From the NCBI RefSeq assembly GCF_008642315.1, contig NZ_CP029192.1, positions 1,426,001 through 1,490,000 of the forward strand: a stretch of 64,000 nt of DNA. The letters run 5' to 3'. The notes beneath the pieces are model-generated. The model was not told where the DNA came from and made no database searches. It worked only from the letters and a program-made list of their open reading frames with translations. Positions 27,617 through 35,020 of this stretch are shown here, in pieces. The first letter of the stretch is position 1; the number at the start of each line of letters is the position of its first letter. The stretch comes from Streptomyces venezuelae (GTDB taxonomy: Bacteria; Actinomycetota; Actinomycetes; Streptomycetales; Streptomycetaceae). The position numbers and the translations under genes were made by a program.

Positions 27617-29776
27617 TCAGAGTGTTTTGTCCGGCGCGGCGCGGTCGGGGACAGTAAAAGCTGTGCTGTCCGGCACACCGGACAGGGAATCGTTCACGTC
27701 GACGGAGGCGGCGGAGGCGGAGTAGGAGTCGGCCACCACAGGCACCTCGGGCCCCGAGTCCTCCCCCAGCCAGCCCCGCAGGACGTGGTGGACCCGCTCG
27801 GCGCCGACCAGTTCCCCGCCGTCCGCCACCGGATCGCCGAGCACGAGCGGCGACAGCAGGAACGGCCGGGACTGCGCACCGCCGAGCCCGCCGTGCGAAC
27901 CGATCTGCTCCTCGAAGGCGAGCACCTCACCGTCGTCCGGGTCGTACCAGGAGTTGACCATGATGTCCGCGGTGTGCGGGAAGCCGTCGGTGCGCCGCAC
28001 GGCCTCCGCCGCGCCGGGCCCGAAGTCGGCGAGCGGCCCGAGATCGGCCGGGTCCTCGTCCAGATACACCTCGGCCCCGCGCGCCCCGAGCACCAGCGCC
28101 CCCCGCTCCGCACTGCGCACGAGGAGGAACCCGACGCCCGGATGGTTGGCGAGCGTCGGAAGCAGCGCCGGATGCCTGAGGTCGATCTCCTCGCGCGTCA
28201 TGCGGTGCCGCACATCCGGGAACGACACGAGCCCGAGATTGCCGGAGGCCAGCACGATCGGCTCGGCGCGGCGGACCGGCCTGCGCTGCTCCGCGCCCTC
28301 CTCCACGGGCCTGCGCAGCGCGGCCCGCACGGCCGCCCGTGCCTCGGCGCCGCTGTGCGTGCGCCGCGCCTTGCGCGGCACGGGCAGCCCGCAGCCCGCC
28401 CGGACGAGATCGCCGAGCGTCAGGCCGTAGCGGGTGCGGAACGTCTCGCCGGGGCTCTGCCCGTGGTCGGAGAGCACCACGATCCGATAGGCGCGCGGCG
28501 CGTGGTCGGCGACCTGGTCGAGCAACGCGAGCGACCGGTCCAGCCGTCGCAGCACCTTGTCGACGTCCTTCCCGGCAGGGCCGGAGTGGTGCGCCACTTC
28601 GTCGTACGCGACGAGGTCCGCGTAGACCGCGCTGCGCCCGGCGAGCATGTCCCCGATGACGGCGGCGACCACGACGTCGCGCTCGACGACGGTCGCGAAG
28701 GCGCGGATGAACGGGTACAGGCCACCGCGGCCCACGCGCGGGCGGCGCCGCTTGAACCGGGCGCCCGTGGACTCGCCGATCTCGCGGAAGACCTCCGCGA
28801 CGAAGGAGAGCGCGGTGCGGACGGCGTTGGCGGGATCGGAGAAGTACGCGAAGTACCCGGCCCGCGACCGGTTCTCCTTCCCCCTCCTAGCCGCCACGGA
28901 GAGCACGAGGGCCAGCTGTTCGGCGCCCCCGCTGAACAGGTTGCCGCGGCTCGCGCCGTCCACGGTCAGGAGCCCCCCGTCGCCGGTCCGCTCGACGGCC
29001 CGGCGCTGCAGCTCCACGGCGGAGGCGGGCCGGTTGCTGACCATGACCTCGCCGGTGTCCTTCTCGTACCACCGGAACGCGGGCACGTCGTGGTTCGAGC
29101 CGTGCAGGATGCCGAGCTGGCTCGCACCGGTCTGGCTGGACCAGTCGGTGCGCCACGGGGTGAGCCGGTGGGTGGCGGGTCCCGTGTCGCCGAGCCAGCG
29201 TCCGACGGTGGGCATGAGCCCTCTCTGCACGGCACCGGTCAGGACATCATGGCCGACCCCGTCGAGCTGGATGAAGACAGTGCCGGGCGTGGTGGGGCCG
29301 GGGGTGCCGTCGGGACGGCGGCGGCGTCGCCGGTCCGCGAGCCGGTACAGGCGGCGCCGGTACGCGTCGTCGTCCCGCACGGCGAGCGCGCCGCCGGTGG
29401 CCGAGGCGACGGCCGACATCACCGCGGCGACCACGACGGCGGTCTCGGCACCGGCCTCGCCGCGGCCCTCGGGGATGAGGCTCAGCGCCAGCAGCAACAG
29501 GGAGCCGTTGAGGAAGAACGCGAGCACGCCGAGCACGAGCGCGGGCACGAGCAGCAGGGCCCGCACCAGCAGCGGCCACACCAGCACCGAGAGCAGACCG
29601 AAGGCGCCGGCGCCGAGGGCGGCGGTGATCGCGATACGGGTGGCGCTGTCGCCGTCGGACGACTGGAGCTTGAAGTCCGGGAGGATGCCGGCGAGCACGA
29701 GCATCGTCAGCGTGCTGACGGCCCATACGGCCGCGCTGCGCCACAGGGCGCTTCCGACTCTCCGCCATCGCCCCAC
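27617..29776 (-). CDS. Membrane-anchored alkaline-phosphatase-fold phosphodiesterase with holin-like N-terminus
   Basis: A 719-residue two-part protein. Residues about 12-130 hold four membrane helices resembling the 4-TMS phage-holin superfamily IV module. After an Arg-rich cytoplasmic or linker stretch (ADRRRRRRPDG), residues about 165 to the end form an alkaline-phosphatase/nucleotide-pyrophosphatase fold: metal motif QLDGVGHDVL, nucleophile Thr in TDWSSQTGASQLG, YDEVAHHSGP and the metal site VVLSDHGQSPGETF. Such enzymes cleave phosphodiesters such as nucleotides, lipids or teichoic precursors. Actinobacterial homologues are often simply called phage holin family protein; the hydrolase part is the informative one. 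The hairpin array lies just upstream of its start. Confidence 0.85.
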   Translation of the reverse strand: MGRWRRVGSALWRSAAVWAVSTLTMLVLAGILPDFKLQSSDGDSATRIAITAALGAGAFGLLSVLVWPLLVRALLLVPALVLGVLAFFLNGSLLLLALSLIPEGRGEAGAETAVVVAAVMSAVASATGGALAVRDDDAYRRRLYRLADRRRRRRPDGTPGPTTPGTVFIQLDGVGHDVLTGAVQRGLMPTVGRWLGDTGPATHRLTPWRTDWSSQTGASQLGILHGSNHDVPAFRWYEKDTGEVMVSNRPASAVELQRRAVERTGDGGLLTVDGASRGNLFSGGAEQLALVLSVAARRGKENRSRAGYFAYFSDPANAVRTALSFVAEVFREIGESTGARFKRRRPRVGRGGLYPFIRAFATVVERDVVVAAVIGDMLAGRSAVYADLVAYDEVAHHSGPAGKDVDKVLRRLDRSLALLDQVADHAPRAYRIVVLSDHGQSPGETFRTRYGLTLGDLVRAGCGLPVPRKARRTHSGAEARAAVRAALRRPVEEGAEQRRPVRRAEPIVLASGNLGLVSFPDVRHRMTREEIDLRHPALLPTLANHPGVGFLLVRSAERGALVLGARGAEVYLDEDPADLGPLADFGPGAAEAVRRTDGFPHTADIMVNSWYDPDDGEVLAFEEQIGSHGGLGGAQSRPFLLSPLVLGDPVADGGELVGAERVHHVLRGWLGEDSGPEVPVVADSYSASAASVDVNDSLSGVPDSTAFTVPDRAAPDKTL

Positions 29777-29821
29777 GTCAGACCCTTTCCCGACCCCCGC
29801 TGCGATGCCCAGCGTGCCACA

Positions 29822-30038
29822 CCGCCGCGGAGCGGCGGCGATTTACCGGGTGCTGGGTCGCGGAGCACGGGCGGGTGGGTGGGAGGACCGCCGCGGAGCG
29901 GCGGAGATTTACCGGGTGCTGAGGCGCAGGGTACGGGTGGGCGGGTGGGAAACCGCCGCGGAGCGGCGGGGGTGCACGGCGCGGAGCGCCGAAGAGGCCA
30001 CACCGCGGAGCGGTGCAAGGGCACGCCGCGGAGCGGCG
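29822..30038. repeat. Array of six covarying hairpins with constant GGA loop
   Basis: Six short perfect palindromes, each with loop GGA, fill the 274-base gap before the phosphodiesterase gene: 29822-29838, 29888-29904 and 29953-29969 (stem CCGCCGC/GCGGCGG), 29977-29991 (CGGCGC/GCGCCG), 30001-30015 (CACCGC/GCGGTG) and 30024-30038 (CGCCGC/GCGGCG). Stem bases differ between copies but both strands change together, so pairing is kept. Spacing is 66 and 65 bases, then 24, 24 and 23. The first two units also share GATTTACCGGGTGCTG and a G-rich tail, a real tandem repeat of about 65 bases. Confidence 0.9.
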
Positions 30039-30050
30039 GAGAGGGCCCGG

Positions 30051-30482
30051 TCAGCAGCCGTCGTACCCGGCCGTCGGCATGGACAGCCGCCGATGAACAC
30101 TCGCCTTCATGCGAGAGTCGTACGCCGGCTCCGCGAGCCCCGCCGTCTCGACCCGCACCCCCCGCCGCGCACACTCCGCGGTGAACTCGTCCGCGGACCG
30201 CAGCGCCCGCTCCAGGACCCGGCGGCTCGGCACGACGAAGAGGTCGACGAGGCCGGCCTCGACGTCGCCCCACAGCACGGCGTGATCGGCGCGCAGCCCC
30301 CGTACGACGAGTTCGCGCGTGATCACGTACCCCTGCGCGGCGGCCCACCGCGCGCACATCGCGTGCTGGCTGCGCGAGTCGACCAGGAAGGGGTCGGCCT
30401 CCAGCTCCTCCAGGGGGGTCAGACTGGCGATCGCCGTCACACGTACGGCGCCCACGACGGCGGTGCCCACGGCATCCTCCAC
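30051..30482 (-). CDS. Small protein with distant resolvase-like pattern
   Basis: About 143 residues. The middle part, SRSQHAMCARWAAAQGYVI followed by ELVVRGLRADHAVLWGDVEAG, LVDLFVVPSRRVLERALRSA and a final RRGVRVET, follows the spacing of the N-terminal fold of serine recombinases (Q-x-x-x-C-x-x-W/A-x-x-x-G, strand, V-D-x-x-V-V-x-x-x-x-R-x-x-R, G-V). The catalytic Ser context is not convincing and the DNA-binding domain is missing, so it is either a degenerate relative or only superficially similar. GTG 30482 (AGGGGG upstream) and GTG 30470 (GGAGG upstream) are equally good starts. The stop lies 12 bases from the hairpin array. Confidence 0.55.
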   Translation of the reverse strand: MEDAVGTAVVGAVRVTAIASLTPLEELEADPFLVDSRSQHAMCARWAAAQGYVITRELVVRGLRADHAVLWGDVEAGLVDLFVVPSRRVLERALRSADEFTAECARRGVRVETAGLAEPAYDSRMKASVHRRLSMPTAGYDGC

Positions 30483-30565
30483 GGCGTCCCCCTGACCTTC
30501 GGTCTCAGCCGCCGACCCTACTCCTGGCCGTAGGCTCGGAGACAGTCGCACGAAGGAGGAACCGG

Positions 30566-31342
30566 GTGCCCGTCGAGGTCACATGGTGGGGTCACGCCAC
30601 ATGCACGGTCGAGGACTCGGGCGTCCGCGTACTGACCGACCCCCTGTTCGCCCGCCGCCTGGCGCACCTGCGGCGGCGCAGAGGCGCCCTCCCGCCGCCG
30701 GACGCGGCGGTCGCCGACGTCGTGCTCCTGTCGCATCTGCACGCCGACCACCTGCACGTGCCCTCGCTGGCCCGCCTCGCGCCGGGCACCCGAGCCCTCG
30801 TCCCGCACGGCACGACACGGTCGCTGCCGGGACTGCGGCGCCGGCTTCCGCAGCTGCGTTTCACGGAGGTCGTGCCCGGCGACGAGGTGCCGGTCGGCGA
30901 TGTCGTCGTACGCGTGGTGTCCGCGCTGCACGACGGGCGGCGGCTGCCCGTCGGCCCGCACCGTTCGCCCGCGCTCGGCTATGTCGTGGAGGGCGAGGCG
31001 CGTACGTACTTCGCCGGGGACACCGGGTTGTTCGACGGGATGGCCGACGAGGTCGGTGCCGTCGACGTGGCGCTGCTGCCGGTGGGCGGCTGGGGCCCGT
31101 ATCTGGGCCACGGCCACCTGGACGCGGGACGCGCGGCGCAGGCGTTGGCACGGATCGGGCCGCGGAGCGCGGTTCCGGTGCACTACGGAACGTACTGGCC
31201 TCTTGGCATGGATGCCGTACGTCCGCATGAGTTCCACGCGCCGGGGCACGAGTTCGTGCGTCATGCGGCCCGGCTCGCCCCTGAGGTGTCGGTGCACCGG
31301 CTCGCGCACGGGGAGAGCGTGCTGCCGGAGGTGTCCCAGTAA
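30566..31342 (+). CDS. MBL-fold metallo-hydrolase (UlaG-like)
   Basis: A 258-residue metallo-beta-lactamase-fold protein. It has WWGHATCTVE at the start, the zinc motif LSHLHADHLHVPS (HxHxDH), Asp in FAGDTGLFDGM and His in VPVHYGTYWP. Proteins of this group include UlaG-type lactonases, N-acyl-phosphatidylethanolamine phospholipase D and RNase-Z-like enzymes; its substrate is unknown. The GTG start at 30566 has a perfect AAGGAGG six bases upstream. Its TAA stop overlaps the ATG of the DedA gene by one base, so the two are co-translated. Confidence 0.88.
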   Translation: MPVEVTWWGHATCTVEDSGVRVLTDPLFARRLAHLRRRRGALPPPDAAVADVVLLSHLHADHLHVPSLARLAPGTRALVPHGTTRSLPGLRRRLPQLRFTEVVPGDEVPVGDVVVRVVSALHDGRRLPVGPHRSPALGYVVEGEARTYFAGDTGLFDGMADEVGAVDVALLPVGGWGPYLGHGHLDAGRAAQALARIGPRSAVPVHYGTYWPLGMDAVRPHEFHAPGHEFVRHAARLAPEVSVHRLAHGESVLPEVSQ

Positions 31343-31956
31343 TGCTTGCCTCAGTGGCCCAGGTGACGCCGGAGAGCACGCAGCAGGCCGTCGGCTACCC
31401 GACGCTGTTCGTGCTCGTGGCGATCGGCGCGCTGGTGCCGGTGGTGCCGACGGGCGCGCTGGTCAGTTCGGCGGCGGTGGTGGCCTTCCACCAGACGGCG
31501 CCGTTCTCGCTGCTCATCGTCTTCGGTGTCGCGGCGTTCGCCGCGTTCCTCGGGGACGTCGCCCTGTACTGGCTGGGGCGGCGCGGCATGAAGTCGAAGA
31601 ACGGGTCGCGCTGGCTGGAGGCGATCCGTGACCGCGCCCCTGAGGAGCGTCTCGCGCAGGCGCAGGCGAAGCTGGCGGACCACGGGGTGATGGTCCTGGT
31701 CCTGTCGCGGCTGGTGCCCGCGGGCCGGATCCCGGTGATGCTGGCGTGTCTGATGGCGAAGATGCCGCTGCGCCGGTTCGCCCGCGGGGACGTGCCCGCG
31801 TGTCTCGCGTGGGCGGTGACGTACCAGCTGATCGGTATCCTCGGCGGGTCGCTCTTCAAGGAGCCGTGGGAGGGCGTGGCGGTGGCGGTCGCACTGACCG
31901 TGGTGATCAGCGTGGCGCCCGCACTGTGGCGCAAGGTCAGGCACGCGCTGGCCTAG
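31342..31956 (+). CDS. DedA/VTT-family membrane protein
   Basis: A 204-residue integral membrane protein of the DedA (SNARE-associated, VTT) family. Typical elements are the re-entrant region ending in GDVALYWLGRRG, the conserved VLSRLVPAGRIPVMLACLMAKMPLRRFARGD-type Arg/Pro helix (seen from 31695 to 31795) and a final membrane helix. DedA proteins flip or scramble lipids such as undecaprenyl phosphate or phosphatidylethanolamine. Here it is co-translated with an MBL hydrolase and followed 34 bases later by a prenyl-synthase homologue, a set that hints at membrane-lipid metabolism (inference). Confidence 0.88.
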   Translation: MLASVAQVTPESTQQAVGYPTLFVLVAIGALVPVVPTGALVSSAAVVAFHQTAPFSLLIVFGVAAFAAFLGDVALYWLGRRGMKSKNGSRWLEAIRDRAPEERLAQAQAKLADHGVMVLVLSRLVPAGRIPVMLACLMAKMPLRRFARGDVPACLAWAVTYQLIGILGGSLFKEPWEGVAVAVALTVVISVAPALWRKVRHALA

Positions 31957-31990
31957 AGCGGCGGAACGAGACGTAGGGGCGGGCGCGGGA

Positions 31991-32896
31991 ATGGGTTCGT
32001 GGGATGCCGCGCTGGACGCGGCCGGGGTACGGGACGAGCGGCTGCGCGCCGACTTCACGCGGCAGCGCCGCGTAGTGGCGCGGTACCGGTTCCCCCAGTA
32101 CGCGGCGGTCCGACTGCTCCTGCCCCGGCCCACGGTCCCCCACCTGCTGGCCGCGACGGCGTTCATGCACCACACCGACAACCTCCTGGACGGGGACGGG
32201 TCGCTGCGCGAGCGTTCGACCGCGTACGAGCGGTGGGCCGGGCAGGTCCGCGAGGCGCTGGCCTCGGGGCGCAGCGATCACGACGTGCTGCGTCCGGTGC
32301 TGCACGCCTGTGCGGCCCGTCCGCGTCTGGCCGAGCGCATCGAGGCGTTCCTCGAAGGGGCGGCCGTGGAGCTGGACTTCGCCGGGTTCGGCACGGAGGC
32401 GGACTACCAGCGCTACGTCGACGCCTGGTCCCTGCCCGCGTTCATGCTGCCGGCCGACGTGCTCGCGCCGACGCGCGAGCCGGCCGGTTTCCGCGACGCC
32501 TGCCGCGCGTTCATCGACGGCAGCCAGCGTCTGGACTTCGTCAACGACCTGGCCGACGATCTCCGGGCCGGCCGTCTCACCCTCCCTCGTGACGTGCTCG
32601 ACCGCCACGGAGTGACGCGTGCGGACCTGGTGGAGCGGCGGGCGACCGCCGGGGTCCGCGAGCTGATCGCCCGGCAGCTCGACGACGCCCGGGCGTCCCT
32701 GCGCGCTGCCCACGCGCTGGTCGGGCACCTGCCCGCCGCCCACCGTGCCTTCGGCCGTGCGCTGATCGGGATGGAGGAGGCCACCGCCGACGCGGCCCGC
32801 GCCAAGGGGGCGGGGCTCCTCGTCTCGTCGGCGCGGCCCGCCGTCCCCACGGCCGTGCGTCTGCTGGTGCGCGAGTACCGCAAGCGGGGTCAGTGA
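31991..32896 (+). CDS. Squalene/phytoene synthase family protein
   Basis: A 301-residue all-helical prenyl synthase homologue. The first Asp-rich motif is HHTDNLLDGDG with Asp63 and Asp67, and the second is RLDFVNDLADDLRAGR with Asp residues near 183-188, both needed to bind diphosphate through Mg. LPRDVL follows, as in the family. These enzymes join two prenyl diphosphates head to head (squalene, phytoene, or diapophytoene). No hopanoid or carotenoid pathway genes are nearby, so the product is unknown. The frame ends in a 7-base overlap with the convergent aminotransferase-fold gene. Confidence 0.8.
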   Translation: MGSWDAALDAAGVRDERLRADFTRQRRVVARYRFPQYAAVRLLLPRPTVPHLLAATAFMHHTDNLLDGDGSLRERSTAYERWAGQVREALASGRSDHDVLRPVLHACAARPRLAERIEAFLEGAAVELDFAGFGTEADYQRYVDAWSLPAFMLPADVLAPTREPAGFRDACRAFIDGSQRLDFVNDLADDLRAGRLTLPRDVLDRHGVTRADLVERRATAGVRELIARQLDDARASLRAAHALVGHLPAAHRAFGRALIGMEEATADAARAKGAGLLVSSARPAVPTAVRLLVREYRKRGQ

Positions 32897-34137
32897 GGCG
32901 GCGTCGTTCGCTGCGCGGCCGCGCGCAGGTCGTCGAAGGCCGCGCCGAACGCGGCCAGCGCCTGTTCCACGTGCGGCAGTCCCAGCGGGTCCTGCGCGGT
33001 GAGTGACGTCCGGCGTTCCGCTGGGGTCGAGCCGAGGAGGGGTCCCGTGGACAGCCGTACGCGCAGGGCGCCGAAGTCGTCGCCGAAGCGGTGCCCGCCC
33101 GGTGCGGGCATTCCCAGGCGTGCGCCGAGGTAGTCCTCCAGGTCCTGCGCGTCATGCACGTTCCGTGCGGCGAGTGCGGAGCGCAGGGGTCCCAGGTCGG
33201 CGTAGAGGTGGCGGCCCGCCTGCGGGGGTCTGACGAGGGCGCCCGCGGTGAGCAGGGCGTGCTGTGCGGCGTCGGCCACGCGCGCGTGGAGGCGGACGGC
33301 GGCGGCGAGGCGTTCGACGACCGGGTCCGGTTCGCCCAGTGCGTACGCCGCGGCGGCCGCGGCGGGGGCGGCGAGGGTCGCGCCGAGCGCGGTGAGGACG
33401 TCGAGGGTGCGGGCGCGCAGGGCGGCGCCCTCCGTGGTGGCGGGGAAGCGGGCGACGGCGGCGGGCAGCGCCGGGGGCAGGAAGGGTCCTGCGAGGTCGC
33501 AGAGGACGGTCACCCGCTCGTGGTCCATTTCGGCGGGGCCGATCAGGACGGTGTCGCGGGGGTGGTGCAGGGTGTCGCGCCACGTCTCGTCGCTGAGGAC
33601 GTGCAGGCCTTCGCCCGCGGCGGCCTCCACCGTCTCGTGGAGCACTTCGGGCGGCGGCACGGTGGCGGTCGGGTCGTCGGCCACGGAGAGCACGAGGAGC
33701 CGGGGGTTCCCGCCCTCGGCACGGATCCGGCGCACGGTCTCCAGGAGGGCGTACGGGTCGGGGACGCCGCCGCACTCCGCGGGGGTCGGCACGTGGAAGG
33801 CGCCGCGGCCGAGCAGCCGTGCCTGGGGCGCCCACCAGGCGGGGCAGGGACGGGGCAGCAGGACGTCGCCGCCGAGGGCGGCGGTGAGGGCGAGCAGCAG
33901 CGGCGGGGCGCCGGGGGCGGCGACGACCTGGTCGCGCTCCACGGGCAGGCCGCGCCGGGCCCAGTAGCCGCTCGCGGCGTCGAGGAGCGCGGGGCCGCCG
34001 CCCGCGGGCTCGGCCGGGGATCGGCCCGCGGCCGCGGCGGCCGCCGCCGCCAGCTCGGGCAGGACCGGGAGGCCCGGCTCCGGCTGCGGCGGCCCGTACC
34101 GGACGGGTCCGCGGCCCTCCGTGTCCGTGCGCCGCAT
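32890..34137 (-). CDS. Aminotransferase-fold protein with no lysine (predicted PLP-less)
   Basis: A 415-residue relative of class I/II aminotransferases. The fold is recognisable from ARRGLPVERDQVVAAPGAPP, LLPRPCPAWWAP, the strand LLVLSVADDPTATVPPPE (normally N-P-T-G) and SDETWRD at 182-188 (normally S-D-E-x-Y/W-x-D). The segment that should carry the PLP lysine, after VTVL, reads CDLAGPFLPPAL (213-224). I find no lysine anywhere in the protein, so the Schiff-base residue is absent. The Asn of N-P-T-G is also replaced by Asp. This should be a pseudo-enzyme or one with a different chemistry. The protein is Ala-rich. No sequence signals of membrane or export. Confidence 0.8.
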   Translation of the reverse strand: MRRTDTEGRGPVRYGPPQPEPGLPVLPELAAAAAAAAGRSPAEPAGGGPALLDAASGYWARRGLPVERDQVVAAPGAPPLLLALTAALGGDVLLPRPCPAWWAPQARLLGRGAFHVPTPAECGGVPDPYALLETVRRIRAEGGNPRLLVLSVADDPTATVPPPEVLHETVEAAAGEGLHVLSDETWRDTLHHPRDTVLIGPAEMDHERVTVLCDLAGPFLPPALPAAVARFPATTEGAALRARTLDVLTALGATLAAPAAAAAAYALGEPDPVVERLAAAVRLHARVADAAQHALLTAGALVRPPQAGRHLYADLGPLRSALAARNVHDAQDLEDYLGARLGMPAPGGHRFGDDFGALRVRLSTGPLLGSTPAERRTSLTAQDPLGLPHVEQALAAFGAAFDDLRAAAQRTTPPH

Positions 34138-34239
34138 CCGTGCCTCCGTGCCGTGCTGGTCCGCCGCGCCGGTCCGCGGTACGTATCCATACGTATCCCC
34201 GACGGCCCGGCGCCGCCACTCCCGCCCTCGGGGCCTGCG

Positions 34240-34947
34240 TCAGCGGGCCAGTGAGACCAGTTCGCGTTCCAGGCCGCGGCCCTTCGTCTCGACCAGTGCG
34301 GCGGCGACGTCGGCCAGCTTGCGGTTGGTGGCCTGGGAGACGCGTCGCAGCACTCCGAAGGCGGTGTCCGCGTCGCATCCGAGGACGTGCATGACGATCC
34401 CGGACGCCTGGTCCACGACGGGCCGTGTCCGCATGGCCGTGCCGAGCTGGTCCAGCTCGGTCAGCGCGGCGCGGTAGTGCCGGTCGCGCACGAAGCTGGT
34501 CGTGGCGAGGTCCCCGAGCGCCTGGGCGGGGCCGTGTCCGGGGTCGTCGAGCGCTCCGGGGCGGAAGCTGAACAGGGTGAGGGTGACGGTGAGCCCGCCG
34601 CGCTGGAAGGGCAGCGTGACGCAGGACCGTACGCCCGCGTCGAGGGCCATCGCCCGGTACTCGGGCCACCGCTCGTCCCGCAGCAGGTCCTCGGCGTCGA
34701 CGGGCGCGCCCCGCTCCTCGGCGGCGGGGATGGGTCCTTCGCCGGAGCGCAGCTGCACCGAGACGAGCCCGGCGAGGTCGGGGTGGGTGACGGCTATGGG
34801 CTGCTCGTCGCCTCCGTCGGACACCGTCGTGCTCGCGCCGCAGCAGGCGGGGGTGCAGCGCACGGCCTGCTCGGCGAGTTCGGACAGCCTGCGGCCGGGC
34901 AGGGATGACTCGGGCCGAAGCAGGTCCGGGTCGGGCATGGGCGCCAT
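34240..34947 (-). CDS. GAF-ANTAR RNA-binding regulator
   Basis: A 235-residue protein with a GAF sensor (about residues 25-160, including CVTLPFQRGGLTVTLTLFSF) and a C-terminal ANTAR domain (about 170-228, with MRTRPVVDQASGIVMHVLGCDADTAFGVLRRVSQATNRKLADVA read in pieces). ANTAR domains bind paired RNA hairpins to prevent transcription termination. Targets are not identifiable. ATG 34947 has GGAGG upstream. It diverges from the PAS-GAF gene by 73 bases, so the two probably share a regulatory region, and it precedes the sigma-factor block. Confidence 0.85.
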   Translation of the reverse strand: MAPMPDPDLLRPESSLPGRRLSELAEQAVRCTPACCGASTTVSDGGDEQPIAVTHPDLAGLVSVQLRSGEGPIPAAEERGAPVDAEDLLRDERWPEYRAMALDAGVRSCVTLPFQRGGLTVTLTLFSFRPGALDDPGHGPAQALGDLATTSFVRDRHYRAALTELDQLGTAMRTRPVVDQASGIVMHVLGCDADTAFGVLRRVSQATNRKLADVAAALVETKGRGLERELVSLAR

Positions 34948-35008
34948 GACTGTTCCTCCTCTCCTTCTCGGCTTCCCGGCACGGCCCACGGAAAACGGCC
35001 GCAGCGGA

Positions 35009-35014
35009 TAGGTT
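35009..35014 (+). promoter_or_regulatory. Candidate -10 element for a leaderless PAS-GAF message
   Basis: TAGGTT ends seven bases before the ATG at 35021, and there is no Shine-Dalgarno sequence before that ATG. The expected transcription start would fall on or next to the A of the start codon, as in leaderless mRNAs, which are common in actinomycetes. The -35 region is not clear. Confidence 0.4.
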
Positions 35015-35020
35015 CGGCAC

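Noticed and set aside
29822..30038. CRISPR array
   Set aside because: Repeat units are palindromes of 15-17 bases with unequal, partly repeated spacers, and no cas genes are present.
29707..30357. Minus-strand frame across the hairpin array
   Set aside because: Repeats of Arg, Ser, Pro and Gly produced by the palindromes; a coding role is unlikely.
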